Shown piece by piece: positions 1-6,959 of a DNA stretch of 38,437 nucleotides. The stretch comes from Bacteroidales bacterium (GTDB lineage Bacteria; Bacteroidota; Bacteroidia; Bacteroidales; F082), in NCBI GenBank assembly GCA_017548125.1, contig JAFYNK010000073.1, forward strand, positions 1 through 38,437. The letters are read 5' to 3'. Numbering within the stretch: the stretch's first letter is position 1; each line of letters starts with the position of its first letter. The notes under the pieces are model-generated. The model had not been told where the DNA came from. It saw only the letters and a list, made by a program, of their open reading frames with translations, and made no database searches. A program made the position numbers and the translations under genes.

Positions 1-2
1 TA

Positions 3-140
3 CATGCTTTATGTTTTTTCTTGGAATCTTTTCGTCTTTCTTTCAATCACATAGCTCGCTATGTTCTTTCAAGAAAAACAAAAATCTTCTCAAAGAAAAA
101 TTCATAAATCATTTGCAAAGCAATTTATAGAAATCCCCTT
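3..140. repeat. Dispersed repeat, copy 1 (left part cut by window edge)
   Basis: Positions 3-104 repeat at 38336-38437 in the same orientation with two mismatches that I can see. The core holds a 7-bp hairpin (ACATAGC, loop TC, GCTATGT; 51-66) and an outer imperfect stem between about 11-25 and 67-79. At 122-140 lies a 19-mer (AATTTATAGAAATCCCCTT) whose inverted form (18 of 19 matching) sits at 38274-38292, before copy 2. No ORF is present. The identity of the element is unknown; a non-autonomous mobile or palindromic repeat is an inference. Confidence 0.75.
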
Positions 141-180
141 TAAAAAACTTTAGCTTTTTGTCTTGTAGTCTCGGTGTCTT

Positions 181-214
181 AAAAAAAGAGCGCTCCTTTA
201 ACAGAAGCGCTCTT
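181..214 (-). terminator. Rho-independent terminator of glyA
   Basis: A 9-bp perfect stem (AAGAGCGCT at 186-194, AGCGCTCTT at 206-214) with an 11-nt loop is followed, on the minus strand, by a U-tract (the A-run at 181-187). It lies about 58 bp past the glyA stop codon, separated from it by an array of 8-bp repeats. Confidence 0.85.
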
Positions 215-217
215 CAC

Positions 218-265
218 TTATAGTCTTGTTGACTTGTAGTCTTGTAGTCTTGTTGACTTGTGGTC
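218..265. repeat. 8-bp tandem repeat array (six units)
   Basis: Six consecutive 8-bp units variant on TTGTAGTC (TTATAGTC, TTGTTGAC, TTGTAGTC, TTGTAGTC, TTGTTGAC, TTGTGGTC) fill the gap between the glyA terminator and the glyA stop codon at 272. The complement (GACTACAA type) is the same unit family found at 16277-16309. Confidence 0.85.
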
Positions 266-271
266 TTCAAA

Positions 272-1552
272 TTACCAAGCGAACAATGGGAATTCTGACA
301 TCATTTCGTTGACTTTTTCTCTTACAGCTGTCAATTTAGCTGTGTTGTCGATGTTGCTGATAACGTCGTCGATCAATTCAACGATTGGTTCCATGTGTTC
401 TTCTTTAAGACCGCGTGTTGTGATAGCAGGTGTACCGATGCGGAGACCTGATGTTTGGAATGGAGAGCGGCTGTCGAATGGAACCATGTTTTTATTAACT
501 GTGATGTCAGCTTCAACGAGTGTGTTTTCAACCATTCTACCTGTGATTTCAGGGAATTTAGAACGGAGGTCGATGAGCATGAGGTGGTTGTCTGTACCGC
601 CTGAGATGATGTTGTAACCTCTGTCTGTGAAAGCTTTAGCCATCACTGTAGCATTTTTCTTAACTTGGAGGATGTATTCGAAGTATTCATCTGAGAGAGC
701 TTCGCCGAAAGCGACTGCCTTACTTGCGATGACGTGTTCGAGTGGACCACCTTGTACGCCTGGGAATACTGCGCTGTTGAGGAGAGCTGACATCATTTTA
801 ACTTCGCCCTTAGGTGTTGTCAAACCCCATGGGTTTTCGAAGTCGTCACGCATCAAGATCATACCGCCGCGTGGACCACGGAGTGTCTTGTGTGTTGTTG
901 TTGTGATGATGTGACAGTAATCTAATGGGTCGTTGAGGATGCCGCGTGCGATGAGACCTGAAGGGTGTGAAACGTCAGCCATCAAGATAGCGCCAACTTT
1001 GTCAGCGATTTCGCGCATGCGTTTGTAGTCCCAGTCACGTGAATATGCTGAAGCACCAGCGATGATGAGTTTAGGCTTTTTCTCAAGAGCAACCTTTTCC
1101 ATGTTGTCGTAGTCAACGCGGCCTGTTTCAGGGCTTACTTGGTATGCTACTGGGTTGTAGAGGATACCTGATGAGTTGACAGGTGAACCGTGTGAAAGGT
1201 GACCGCCGTGTGCGAGGTCGAGACCCATGAATGTATCACCAGGTTTCAAGCATGTTAACATAACTGCCATGTTTGCTTGTGCGCCTGAGTGTGGTTGAAC
1301 GTTAGCATATTTTGCGTTGAATAATTCGCATGCTCTTGCTATTGCGATTTCTTCTGTTTGGTCAACTATTTGACAACCACCATAGTAACGTTTGCCAGGA
1401 TAACCTTCAGCATATTTGTTTGTCATTACTGAACCCATGGCTTTTAATACTTGATCACTTACGAAGTTTTCTGAAGCGATAAGTTCGATGCCATGCATTT
1501 GGCGTTGTTTTTCTTTACGAATCAAGTTAAAAACTTTAGTGTCTTTTTTCAT
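272..1552 (-). CDS. glyA: Serine hydroxymethyltransferase
   Basis: This PLP enzyme interconverts serine and glycine and charges tetrahydrofolate with a one-carbon unit in the cytoplasm. The 426-residue product has the full family length. Visible signatures are IELIASENF near residue 22, the glycine-rich YYGG segment near 56, and the PLP-lysine motif [14 protein letters not shown], with Lys222 as the expected Schiff-base residue. The ATG start fits the family N-terminus. A TAnnTTTG promoter lies 77 bp upstream and a strong terminator lies downstream, so the gene is probably monocistronic. GcvH, encoded at 36645, belongs to the same glycine/one-carbon network but is not linked. Nothing in the sequence looks damaged. 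Confidence 0.98.
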   Translation of the reverse strand: MKKDTKVFNLIRKEKQRQMHGIELIASENFVSDQVLKAMGSVMTNKYAEGYPGKRYYGGCQIVDQTEEIAIARACELFNAKYANVQPHSGAQANMAVMLTCLKPGDTFMGLDLAHGGHLSHGSPVNSSGILYNPVAYQVSPETGRVDYDNMEKVALEKKPKLIIAGASAYSRDWDYKRMREIADKVGAILMADVSHPSGLIARGILNDPLDYCHIITTTTHKTLRGPRGGMILMRDDFENPWGLTTPKGEVKMMSALLNSAVFPGVQGGPLEHVIASKAVAFGEALSDEYFEYILQVKKNATVMAKAFTDRGYNIISGGTDNHLMLIDLRSKFPEITGRMVENTLVEADITVNKNMVPFDSRSPFQTSGLRIGTPAITTRGLKEEHMEPIVELIDDVISNIDNTAKLTAVREKVNEMMSEFPLFAW

Positions 1553-1628
1553 GATTTATCTATTTTGTTGATATTAAATAAATTACATTACTAAGCGAGT
1601 GTTACGTCTCTACGCTTTTTTCAAATCT

Positions 1629-1636
1629 CAAAGGTA
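1629..1636 (-). promoter_or_regulatory. Bacteroidetes -7 element for glyA
   Basis: CAAAGGTA on the plus strand reads TACCTTTG on the minus strand, an exact match to TAnnTTTG. It lies 77 bp upstream of the glyA ATG, predicting a leader of about 70 nt. I see no convincing -33 TTG. Confidence 0.65.
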
Positions 1637-1678
1637 TAATATTTTTTTGAATAAAAAAGAAAAAAATTAAATCAATGC

Positions 1679-1754
1679 ATAATTCACAATTCATAATTCA
1701 TAATTGAATTGCTTTCCCAATAATTATGCATTATGAATTATGCATCATGAATTA
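1679..1754. repeat. Inverted arms of 7-bp tandem units upstream of the prenyl synthase gene
   Basis: The left arm (1679-1706) is four 7-bp units of the ATAATTC type. The right arm (1723-1754) is four-plus units of the ATTATGA type, the reverse complement of the left unit. A 16-bp spacer separates them. The right arm ends about 9 bp before the -7 promoter element of the downstream gene, so it overlaps the -33 region. The array creates an in-frame ATG at 1740 that is probably not a real start. Confidence 0.85.
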
Positions 1755-1762
1755 AAAAAAAC

Positions 1763-1770
1763 TATTTTTG
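1763..1770 (+). promoter_or_regulatory. -7 element for the polyprenyl synthase gene
   Basis: TATTTTTG matches TAnnTTTG exactly. It lies 18 bp before the ATG at 1788, implying a leader of only about a dozen nucleotides. It also lies inside the reading frame that would begin at 1740, which argues for 1788 as the true start. Confidence 0.7.
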
Positions 1771-1787
1771 TAAAAAATAAATCTATA

Positions 1788-2762
1788 ATGAACACTCTCG
1801 ACGCAATAAAAAAAACGATAGAGCCTGAATTGAAGCAATTCAATGATTTTCTTGAAGATAGCCTTAAATCTCCTATGCCTTTGCTTAATAGGATTTTGAA
1901 ATATGTCTTGAAACAGAAAGGCAAGCAGATCAGACCTTTGTTCGTCTTGTTGTCGGCTAAATGTCATGGCGAGATAAACGAAAACACTTATCGCGCTGCT
2001 GCTTTCATCGAGTTGCTTCATACTGCCACCTTGATTCATGATGATGTGGTGGATAATTCTGACAAACGTCGCGGTATGTTCTCTCTCAATGCTTTATGGA
2101 AAAATAAAATCTCTGTTCTCATCGGCGATTATCTTCTTTCTAAAGGAATGCTTCTGGCTTTGCAGAACAAAGATTATCAGATGTTGGATTGTATCTCTGA
2201 GACAGTCAAGGCGATGAGCGAGGGTGAGATTTATCAGATGGAGAAGGCGAGACGAATGGATATCACTGAGGAGGATTATTATGACATTATAGAAAGAAAG
2301 ACGGCTTCTCTTATAGCTTCATGTTGTACGGTAGGCGCTCTGTCTGTCGGCGCCAATGAGATGCAAGTTGAGAGAATGAAACGATTCGGAACATTGGCAG
2401 GAATAGCGTTCCAGATAAAAGATGATATATTTGATTATCAGCTGGATAATAAGACAGGAAAACCTGCAGGTAATGATATTCAGGAACATAAGATGACGCT
2501 GCCTTTGATTCATCTTCTTAAGATAAGCAGCAAGAGCGAGAGACGAAGCATCATAAGAAAGATTAAATATCACAGCGATGAGCTTGACGCTCGTCTTGAT
2601 ATAATAAATGAGGTGCAACAGAATCGTTGTCTCGATTATGCCAAAGAGAAGATGAATTCTTTCGTCAATGAAGCCTTGTTGCAACTTGATGATATTCATG
2701 ATTCTGAAGCGTTAAAGTCATTAAAGGAATTGGTCGATTATTGTATTAGCAGAGAGAAATAA
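1788..2762 (+). CDS. ispB: Trans-polyprenyl diphosphate synthase (octaprenyl synthase-like)
   Basis: This cytoplasmic, Mg-dependent enzyme condenses isopentenyl diphosphate onto an allylic primer to build the long prenyl chain used for menaquinone. With the start at 1788 it is 324 residues, typical of the family. The first aspartate-rich motif (HDDVVDN, Asp85, Asp86, Asp89) and the second (FQIKDDIFDY, around residue 205) are intact, and KGKQIRP near 45 is the usual IPP-binding segment. An upstream in-frame ATG at 1740 would add 16 residues encoded by repeat DNA and would lie upstream of the promoter, so it was rejected. The beta-barrel gene follows after 2 bp and is probably co-transcribed. 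Chain length cannot be read with confidence. Confidence 0.93.
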   Translation: MNTLDAIKKTIEPELKQFNDFLEDSLKSPMPLLNRILKYVLKQKGKQIRPLFVLLSAKCHGEINENTYRAAAFIELLHTATLIHDDVVDNSDKRRGMFSLNALWKNKISVLIGDYLLSKGMLLALQNKDYQMLDCISETVKAMSEGEIYQMEKARRMDITEEDYYDIIERKTASLIASCCTVGALSVGANEMQVERMKRFGTLAGIAFQIKDDIFDYQLDNKTGKPAGNDIQEHKMTLPLIHLLKISSKSERRSIIRKIKYHSDELDARLDIINEVQQNRCLDYAKEKMNSFVNEALLQLDDIHDSEALKSLKELVDYCISREK

Positions 2763-2764
2763 CT

Positions 2765-3424
2765 ATGAAGAAACTTTTACTTTTTATCGTTTTTGCATTT
2801 GCTTTTGGTGTAAATGTAATGGCGCAGAATTTTTTTGGCGGCGTCATATTAGGCGGAACGACTTCTCAGATTGGCGGTGATGCTCGTGGCGGTTATAATA
2901 AAGTAGGCGTTGTCGGGGGCGTTTTCGCTGGTCTTAATCTTGCTGAAGATTTCGATGTTCAGATGGAATTGAAATATATCCAAAAAGGTTCGTATTCGGC
3001 TGACTTTGAAAATTATCCTGCTTACGATCCTTTCTTGATAAAGTTGGATTATGCCGATTTGCCTATTGTCTTTAGTTATAATCTTAACAAAATAAATGTT
3101 AATGATATAAATCTTTCATGGCTTAGATTTGAATTGGGATTGAGTTTTGATTTTTTGATTAACTATAGACAGGAGATTTTAGGCGTTACTGTTCCAGCTA
3201 GCAATCCGTGGAACAAAGTTGTACTCAACACAATTGTTGGTTTCAGAGTAAATGTTAAAGATAATTTAGAGATTGGATTACGCGCCGTTGATTCGATGAC
3301 GTCAATATGTCAAAGCTTCAAAGAACCATATAGCAACGGTAATGTCGTTTATACCAGAAGGCTTTTCGGTAGATATGGGATGTTCAATGATGTTTTGCAG
3401 TTAGCGTTGTTTTGGAAGATATAG
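2765..3424 (+). CDS. Outer membrane beta-barrel protein (PorT-like family)
   Basis: The 219-residue product begins with a clear signal peptide ending in VMAQ near residue 21. It continues with alternating hydrophobic/polar strands and a conserved-looking GGVILGGTTSQIGG segment directly after cleavage, as in the outer-membrane beta-barrel family that includes PorT-like proteins. It ends in an aromatic-rich terminal strand (ALFWKI). The role is probably structural or in an envelope assembly process. The true T9SS PorT belongs to this broad family, but nothing here identifies this protein as PorT. It begins 2 bp after the prenyl synthase stop and is followed by a bidirectional terminator. Confidence 0.8.
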   Translation: MKKLLLFIVFAFAFGVNVMAQNFFGGVILGGTTSQIGGDARGGYNKVGVVGGVFAGLNLAEDFDVQMELKYIQKGSYSADFENYPAYDPFLIKLDYADLPIVFSYNLNKINVNDINLSWLRFELGLSFDFLINYRQEILGVTVPASNPWNKVVLNTIVGFRVNVKDNLEIGLRAVDSMTSICQSFKEPYSNGNVVYTRRLFGRYGMFNDVLQLALFWKI

Positions 3425-3429
3425 TCAAT

Positions 3430-3459
3430 AAAAAAAGCTGCTCAGAGGCAGCTTTTTTT
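3430..3459. terminator. Bidirectional terminator between convergent genes
   Basis: A 12-bp perfect stem (AAAAAAAGCTGC at 3430-3441, GCAGCTTTTTTT at 3448-3459) with loop TCAGAG gives a U-tract on both strands. It lies between the stop codons at 3424 (+) and 3477 (-). Confidence 0.9.
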
Positions 3460-3476
3460 ATGTCGTTTGTATTTTA

Positions 3477-4430
3477 TCAGATGCTTTTTCTTTTGATTCT
3501 GTTTTTGTCACCCCAAAGGCCGTAAACTTCGCTTACGTTGCCTGCTGTGATGAAAGCATTGATTTCGTTTTCGTTGATATATTTCATCAAGTCAGAGAAT
3601 TCGTCAGTGCTTAAGAGAGCGACGAGTTCAACTTTTTTCTCGCCAGTGTAGCCGCCTTCAACATTATAAACTGTAACGCCGCGTGAAATATCGTTGACGA
3701 TATATTCTTTGATGCGTTTGTATTCTGGGGAGATGATGCATACTTTCTTTTTTCTGTTGAAGCTTGCTGTGAAATAGTCAACAACCAAACCGTTAATCCA
3801 TGTGCCTATCAAACCGATGATGACCAAACGAGCAGGGTTGATCATGAAAGCTGTGCAGCAGATAACCCAGCCAGCTACTGATACAGATGTACCGATGTCG
3901 AAGTGTAAATATTTGTTAACGATTTTAGCTAAGATATCGAGGCCGCCTGTTGATGCGTTGATCTTGAACAATACAGCTTGTGCCAAGCTTAATAACAAGA
4001 CGAAGCAGCAGAGGTCAAGCCAGAGGTCGCCCATAATTGATGGAATTTCTGATGTTGGATCGATGAATTTTTCGTATGGGAACCATTTTTCCAAGACTCT
4101 AATCATAGGTCCTAAAATGAGAGCTGTATAAACAGTCTTGATGCCGAATTCTTTGTCAATCAATATGTAAGCTAAGATTAAAAGAATTGCGTTGATGACG
4201 AGGATAACTGTTGATACGTTAAGAGGGAATCCGAAAAACTTTTCGCATATTCCGCTGATGACGATTGAGAGACCGGAAATTGTACCGATGATAAGTTTGC
4301 TTGGTACGAGGAAATAATAAACTGCACATGCTGTGACAATCATTCCCAATGTCATGATAATCAGTTCAATCCAGAACTTTTTTGTTCCTAAATAATTGAT
4401 AATTTCTTTAAAATCTAATTTGACTTTCAT
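3477..4430 (-). CDS. YitT-family membrane protein (DUF161 + DUF2179)
   Basis: The 317-residue integral membrane protein has five or six hydrophobic segments over residues 18-215 (starting WIELIIMTLGMIVTACAVYYF). A soluble C-terminal domain of about 85 residues follows (GVTVYNVEGGYTGEKK through the end), characteristic of DUF2179. This is the standard YitT architecture. The substrate is unknown; members are often annotated as possible transporters, and the C-terminal domain is thought to be regulatory. The gene has its own TAnnTTTG promoter 21 bp upstream, divergent from the GH20 gene, and ends at a shared bidirectional terminator. Confidence 0.9.
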   Translation of the reverse strand: MKVKLDFKEIINYLGTKKFWIELIIMTLGMIVTACAVYYFLVPSKLIIGTISGLSIVISGICEKFFGFPLNVSTVILVINAILLILAYILIDKEFGIKTVYTALILGPMIRVLEKWFPYEKFIDPTSEIPSIMGDLWLDLCCFVLLLSLAQAVLFKINASTGGLDILAKIVNKYLHFDIGTSVSVAGWVICCTAFMINPARLVIIGLIGTWINGLVVDYFTASFNRKKKVCIISPEYKRIKEYIVNDISRGVTVYNVEGGYTGEKKVELVALLSTDEFSDLMKYINENEINAFITAGNVSEVYGLWGDKNRIKRKSI

Positions 4431-4450
4431 TGTATGAATTTTTTGGTGTG

Positions 4451-4458
4451 CAAAAGTA
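4451..4458 (-). promoter_or_regulatory. -7 element for the YitT-family gene
   Basis: CAAAAGTA reads TACTTTTG on the minus strand, matching TAnnTTTG, 21 bp upstream of the ATG. It forms a divergent pair with the GH20 promoter at 4501. Confidence 0.7.
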
Positions 4459-4500
4459 CAATATTTTATGATTCGTTTTTAATTTAGTTTACATTTTTAT

Positions 4501-4508
4501 TAGATTTG
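4501..4508 (+). promoter_or_regulatory. -7 element for the GH20 gene
   Basis: TAGATTTG matches TAnnTTTG. It overlaps a TTG codon at 4506 that could be misread as a start, so the ATG at 4524, 16 bp downstream, is the likely start. Confidence 0.7.
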
Positions 4509-4523
4509 CAGAAAAAGTTTTTT

Positions 4524-6284
4524 ATGAGAAAATTATTTGTCATATTATTGATTTCGATATCGTTGTTTTCATGTAAAGAAAAGAAAGTGTTTGACGGTGA
4601 AAATATTATCCCGACACCTAAAGAATTAATTATTACTAACGCAAAACTTCATCATTTAAAAGATGTTGTAGTTGTTGAATCTGCGGAAAATCTTATTTAT
4701 CCTCAAAATAAGGATGAGTATTTTCTTAAAACACAGAATGGCATTGCGTATATAGAAGGTAATGAAGTTTGGGCGAGACAGACATTAACGCAGCTTGCCG
4801 ACAGCGAAGGCCGCATCCCAGATGTGGAAATCCATGATTGGGCGGCTTATCCTTTTAGAGGCTTTATGCATGATACAGGACGTAACTTTCAGACATTGAA
4901 TATGTTGAAAGAAACGATAGATTTGATGTCGTTGTATAAGATAAATTATTTTCACTGGCATCTTACTGATAATCCTGCGTGGAGAATAGAGTGTAAGGCT
5001 TATCCTCAGCTCAATGACCCTCAATATCAGCGTCTGGGCCGTGACTGCGGAAAGTTTTATACATACGATGAGATTCGTGAGCTGATAACATACGCTAGAG
5101 AACGCGGCGTCACAATAATGCCGGAAATTGATATGCCTGGACATTCGGCTTATTTCAGGAGTGCATTCGGCTTCAGCATGGATTCCGAAGAGGGAATGAA
5201 AGTGCTGGAAAAATGTATAGAAGAATTTTGCAATGAGATACCTGCCTCGATGTGTCCTTATCTTCATATCGGTTCTGATGAAGTCCATATCGCTGATCCA
5301 AAAGGATTTATGACATTCACAGAGAATCTCTGCAAGAAATATAATCGCATTGCTGTGGCATGGGACCCTGGCCTTCCTTCCGACTCAACGACGGTACGTC
5401 AGATCTGGAACACTGCAGCTGGCTCCAATGCGGCAAGCACTAAAAAAGGCGGCCGTTATCTGGATTCTTTCATGGGTTATCTAAATTATTACGATCCTAT
5501 CTATTTCACTAATAAAGTATTCCTTCACAAGGCTTGCGCTCAGGACGTTCCTGATACAACAAACGCGTTGGGTGGTGTTTTGTGTTTGTGGAATGATGTC
5601 CGCGTTGACGATAAGACGCGTATCGCTCTTCATAACGGGATGATTAACGGAATGATGACTTTTTCCGAGCGTTTTTGGAATGGTGGCGAAGGTTCTTGTG
5701 ATGAACTTATGGCTTTTGAGGAAAAGATGGTTTGCCATAAGGAGAATCTGCTTAAGAATCATGACGTGCGCTGGAATCCTAACATACAGACTTTGTGGAA
5801 TATAACGATTGCCGATACGATAAATCTGGAGGCGAGAGGCGGCGCAATAGATGTGGATGACTTGTGTAGAGCTAATAATATTAACACAGGTGACACCGTC
5901 TCGGCTTGGGCTACAACGGAAATTTATTCTGATGAAGATAAGACGATAAAAGCGTGGGTCGGTTTTGAAGCGGCGGCTCGTTCTAACAGAATTTCAGGCG
6001 GCATCGGGCCTCAAGGAAAATGGGAAAACGAAGGCAGACTATTAATTAATGGAGAAGAATATTTTCCGTCACAGGTCTGGAACGAACCAGAGAAATATAA
6101 ATTCCATTATAACACTTGGCATCGTCCGGAAGAAGAACTGCCTTATACCGATGAGCAGTTCTACTGGATGCGCGAGCCAGTTGAGATAAATCTTAAAAAA
6201 GGCGTCAATAAAATTGAGCTTTATATACCTAAGACATTCAGAGGTCAAAGATGGAGTTTTGGATTTGTGTTGGCGAATGACTAA
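4524..6284 (+). CDS. GH20 beta-N-acetylhexosaminidase lipoprotein
   Basis: This predicted exo-enzyme removes terminal beta-linked GlcNAc/GalNAc from glycans. The 586-residue product starts with a lipoprotein signal (MRKLFVILLISISLFSC), so it is probably membrane-anchored. A short GH20 N-terminal region precedes the TIM barrel, which begins about residue 115. The barrel contains HDTGRNF, FHWHLTDNPAWRIE, PEIDMPGHS, and the catalytic pair in HIGSDEV (Asp252-Glu253). A C-terminal beta region (about 430-586) ends the protein and shows no T9SS sorting domain. There is no SusCD pair nearby, so it is not in a classical polysaccharide-utilisation locus. With GH33 and GH89 also encoded here, host-glycan trimming is the best inference. 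It converges on fthC across a heptad array. Confidence 0.92.
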   Translation: MRKLFVILLISISLFSCKEKKVFDGENIIPTPKELIITNAKLHHLKDVVVVESAENLIYPQNKDEYFLKTQNGIAYIEGNEVWARQTLTQLADSEGRIPDVEIHDWAAYPFRGFMHDTGRNFQTLNMLKETIDLMSLYKINYFHWHLTDNPAWRIECKAYPQLNDPQYQRLGRDCGKFYTYDEIRELITYARERGVTIMPEIDMPGHSAYFRSAFGFSMDSEEGMKVLEKCIEEFCNEIPASMCPYLHIGSDEVHIADPKGFMTFTENLCKKYNRIAVAWDPGLPSDSTTVRQIWNTAAGSNAASTKKGGRYLDSFMGYLNYYDPIYFTNKVFLHKACAQDVPDTTNALGGVLCLWNDVRVDDKTRIALHNGMINGMMTFSERFWNGGEGSCDELMAFEEKMVCHKENLLKNHDVRWNPNIQTLWNITIADTINLEARGGAIDVDDLCRANNINTGDTVSAWATTEIYSDEDKTIKAWVGFEAAARSNRISGGIGPQGKWENEGRLLINGEEYFPSQVWNEPEKYKFHYNTWHRPEEELPYTDEQFYWMREPVEINLKKGVNKIELYIPKTFRGQRWSFGFVLAND

Positions 6285-6285
6285 A

Positions 6286-6387
6286 GGCTAATGGCTAAAG
6301 GCTAAAGACTAATGGCTAAAGGAAATTCAACTTTTGTCTTTTGTCTTTAGCCTTTTGTCTTTTGTCTTTTGTCCTTAGCCTTTAGCC
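6286..6387. repeat. Heptad repeat array, two inverted arms filling a convergent intergenic gap
   Basis: The left arm (6286-6322) has five 7-bp units of the GGCTAAA type. The right arm (6332-6387) has eight units of the TTTTGTC/TTTAGCC type, largely complementary to the left arm. The array starts one base after the GH20 stop and ends exactly at the fthC stop codon (6388-6390). The transcript from either side could fold into an imperfect hairpin, and no other terminator is visible between these genes. Confidence 0.9.
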
Positions 6388-6912
6388 TTATAAAGAGATT
6401 ACGTCATTCATCTTGATGTCGTTGTCTTCTGTCGGGACTTCGTCAACGAGTTGGAAGTCGAAGCATATTCCGATTCGGGCGACGTTGAGATGTTTGCAGA
6501 GAAATCTGTCGTAGTATCCTTTGCCTCTTCCTATTCTGTTGCCGTTTTTGTCGAAGGCGACGCCTGGGACTACTATCAAGTCGTAATCTCCTGTATATTC
6601 TTCATTCTGAGGCTCTAAGATGTTGAAGTCGCCGACAGCGAAATCGGTGTCTTTTTTTAACTCAACAGGGATGATGTCGTCGCCGACAACAGTAGGAAGT
6701 ATTATTCTTTTCTCGTCACGCCATTTTTCAAGAAAATCGTGAGTATGCACTTCATCGGGAAGCGAGCTGTAAAGCATGACGTTTTTTGCTTCAATGAAAT
6801 GTCTGTTGTTTTCTAACTTGTTAAGTATCAGCTTTGATTGTTCTAGAAGCTGTTCTTTTGAATGCTGTTTCTTTAAGGTTTTTATATGACTTCTTAATTC
6901 TTTTTTATCCAT
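6388..6912 (-). CDS. 5-formyltetrahydrofolate cyclo-ligase
   Basis: This enzyme uses ATP to convert 5-formyl-THF to 5,10-methenyl-THF in the cytoplasm, recycling a folate inhibitor of serine hydroxymethyltransferase. The 174-residue protein matches the family length. It shows the basic N-terminus (KKELRSHIKTLKKQHS), the VMLYSSLPDEVHT segment, and the diagnostic C-terminal nucleotide-binding loop GRGKGYYDRFL near residue 128. It lies 47 bp downstream of pyk on the same strand with no TAnnTTTG element in the gap, so the two are probably one transcript. The stop codon abuts a heptad repeat array. Confidence 0.95.
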   Translation of the reverse strand: MDKKELRSHIKTLKKQHSKEQLLEQSKLILNKLENNRHFIEAKNVMLYSSLPDEVHTHDFLEKWRDEKRIILPTVVGDDIIPVELKKDTDFAVGDFNILEPQNEEYTGDYDLIVVPGVAFDKNGNRIGRGKGYYDRFLCKHLNVARIGICFDFQLVDEVPTEDNDIKMNDVISL

Positions 6913-6959
6913 ATTAGTTATTTGTTAATTAAATTATACATATCAATATCTGTTTTCGT

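Noticed and set aside
1740-1787. Upstream ATG of the polyprenyl synthase reading frame
   Set aside because: It is made of heptad-repeat DNA and lies upstream of the -7 box at 1763-1770. The ATG at 1788 fits the family N-terminus.
2765-3424. Naming the beta-barrel protein PorT of the type IX secretion system
   Set aside because: Only the broad family resemblance is visible. The context (downstream of a prenyl synthase gene) gives no T9SS link.
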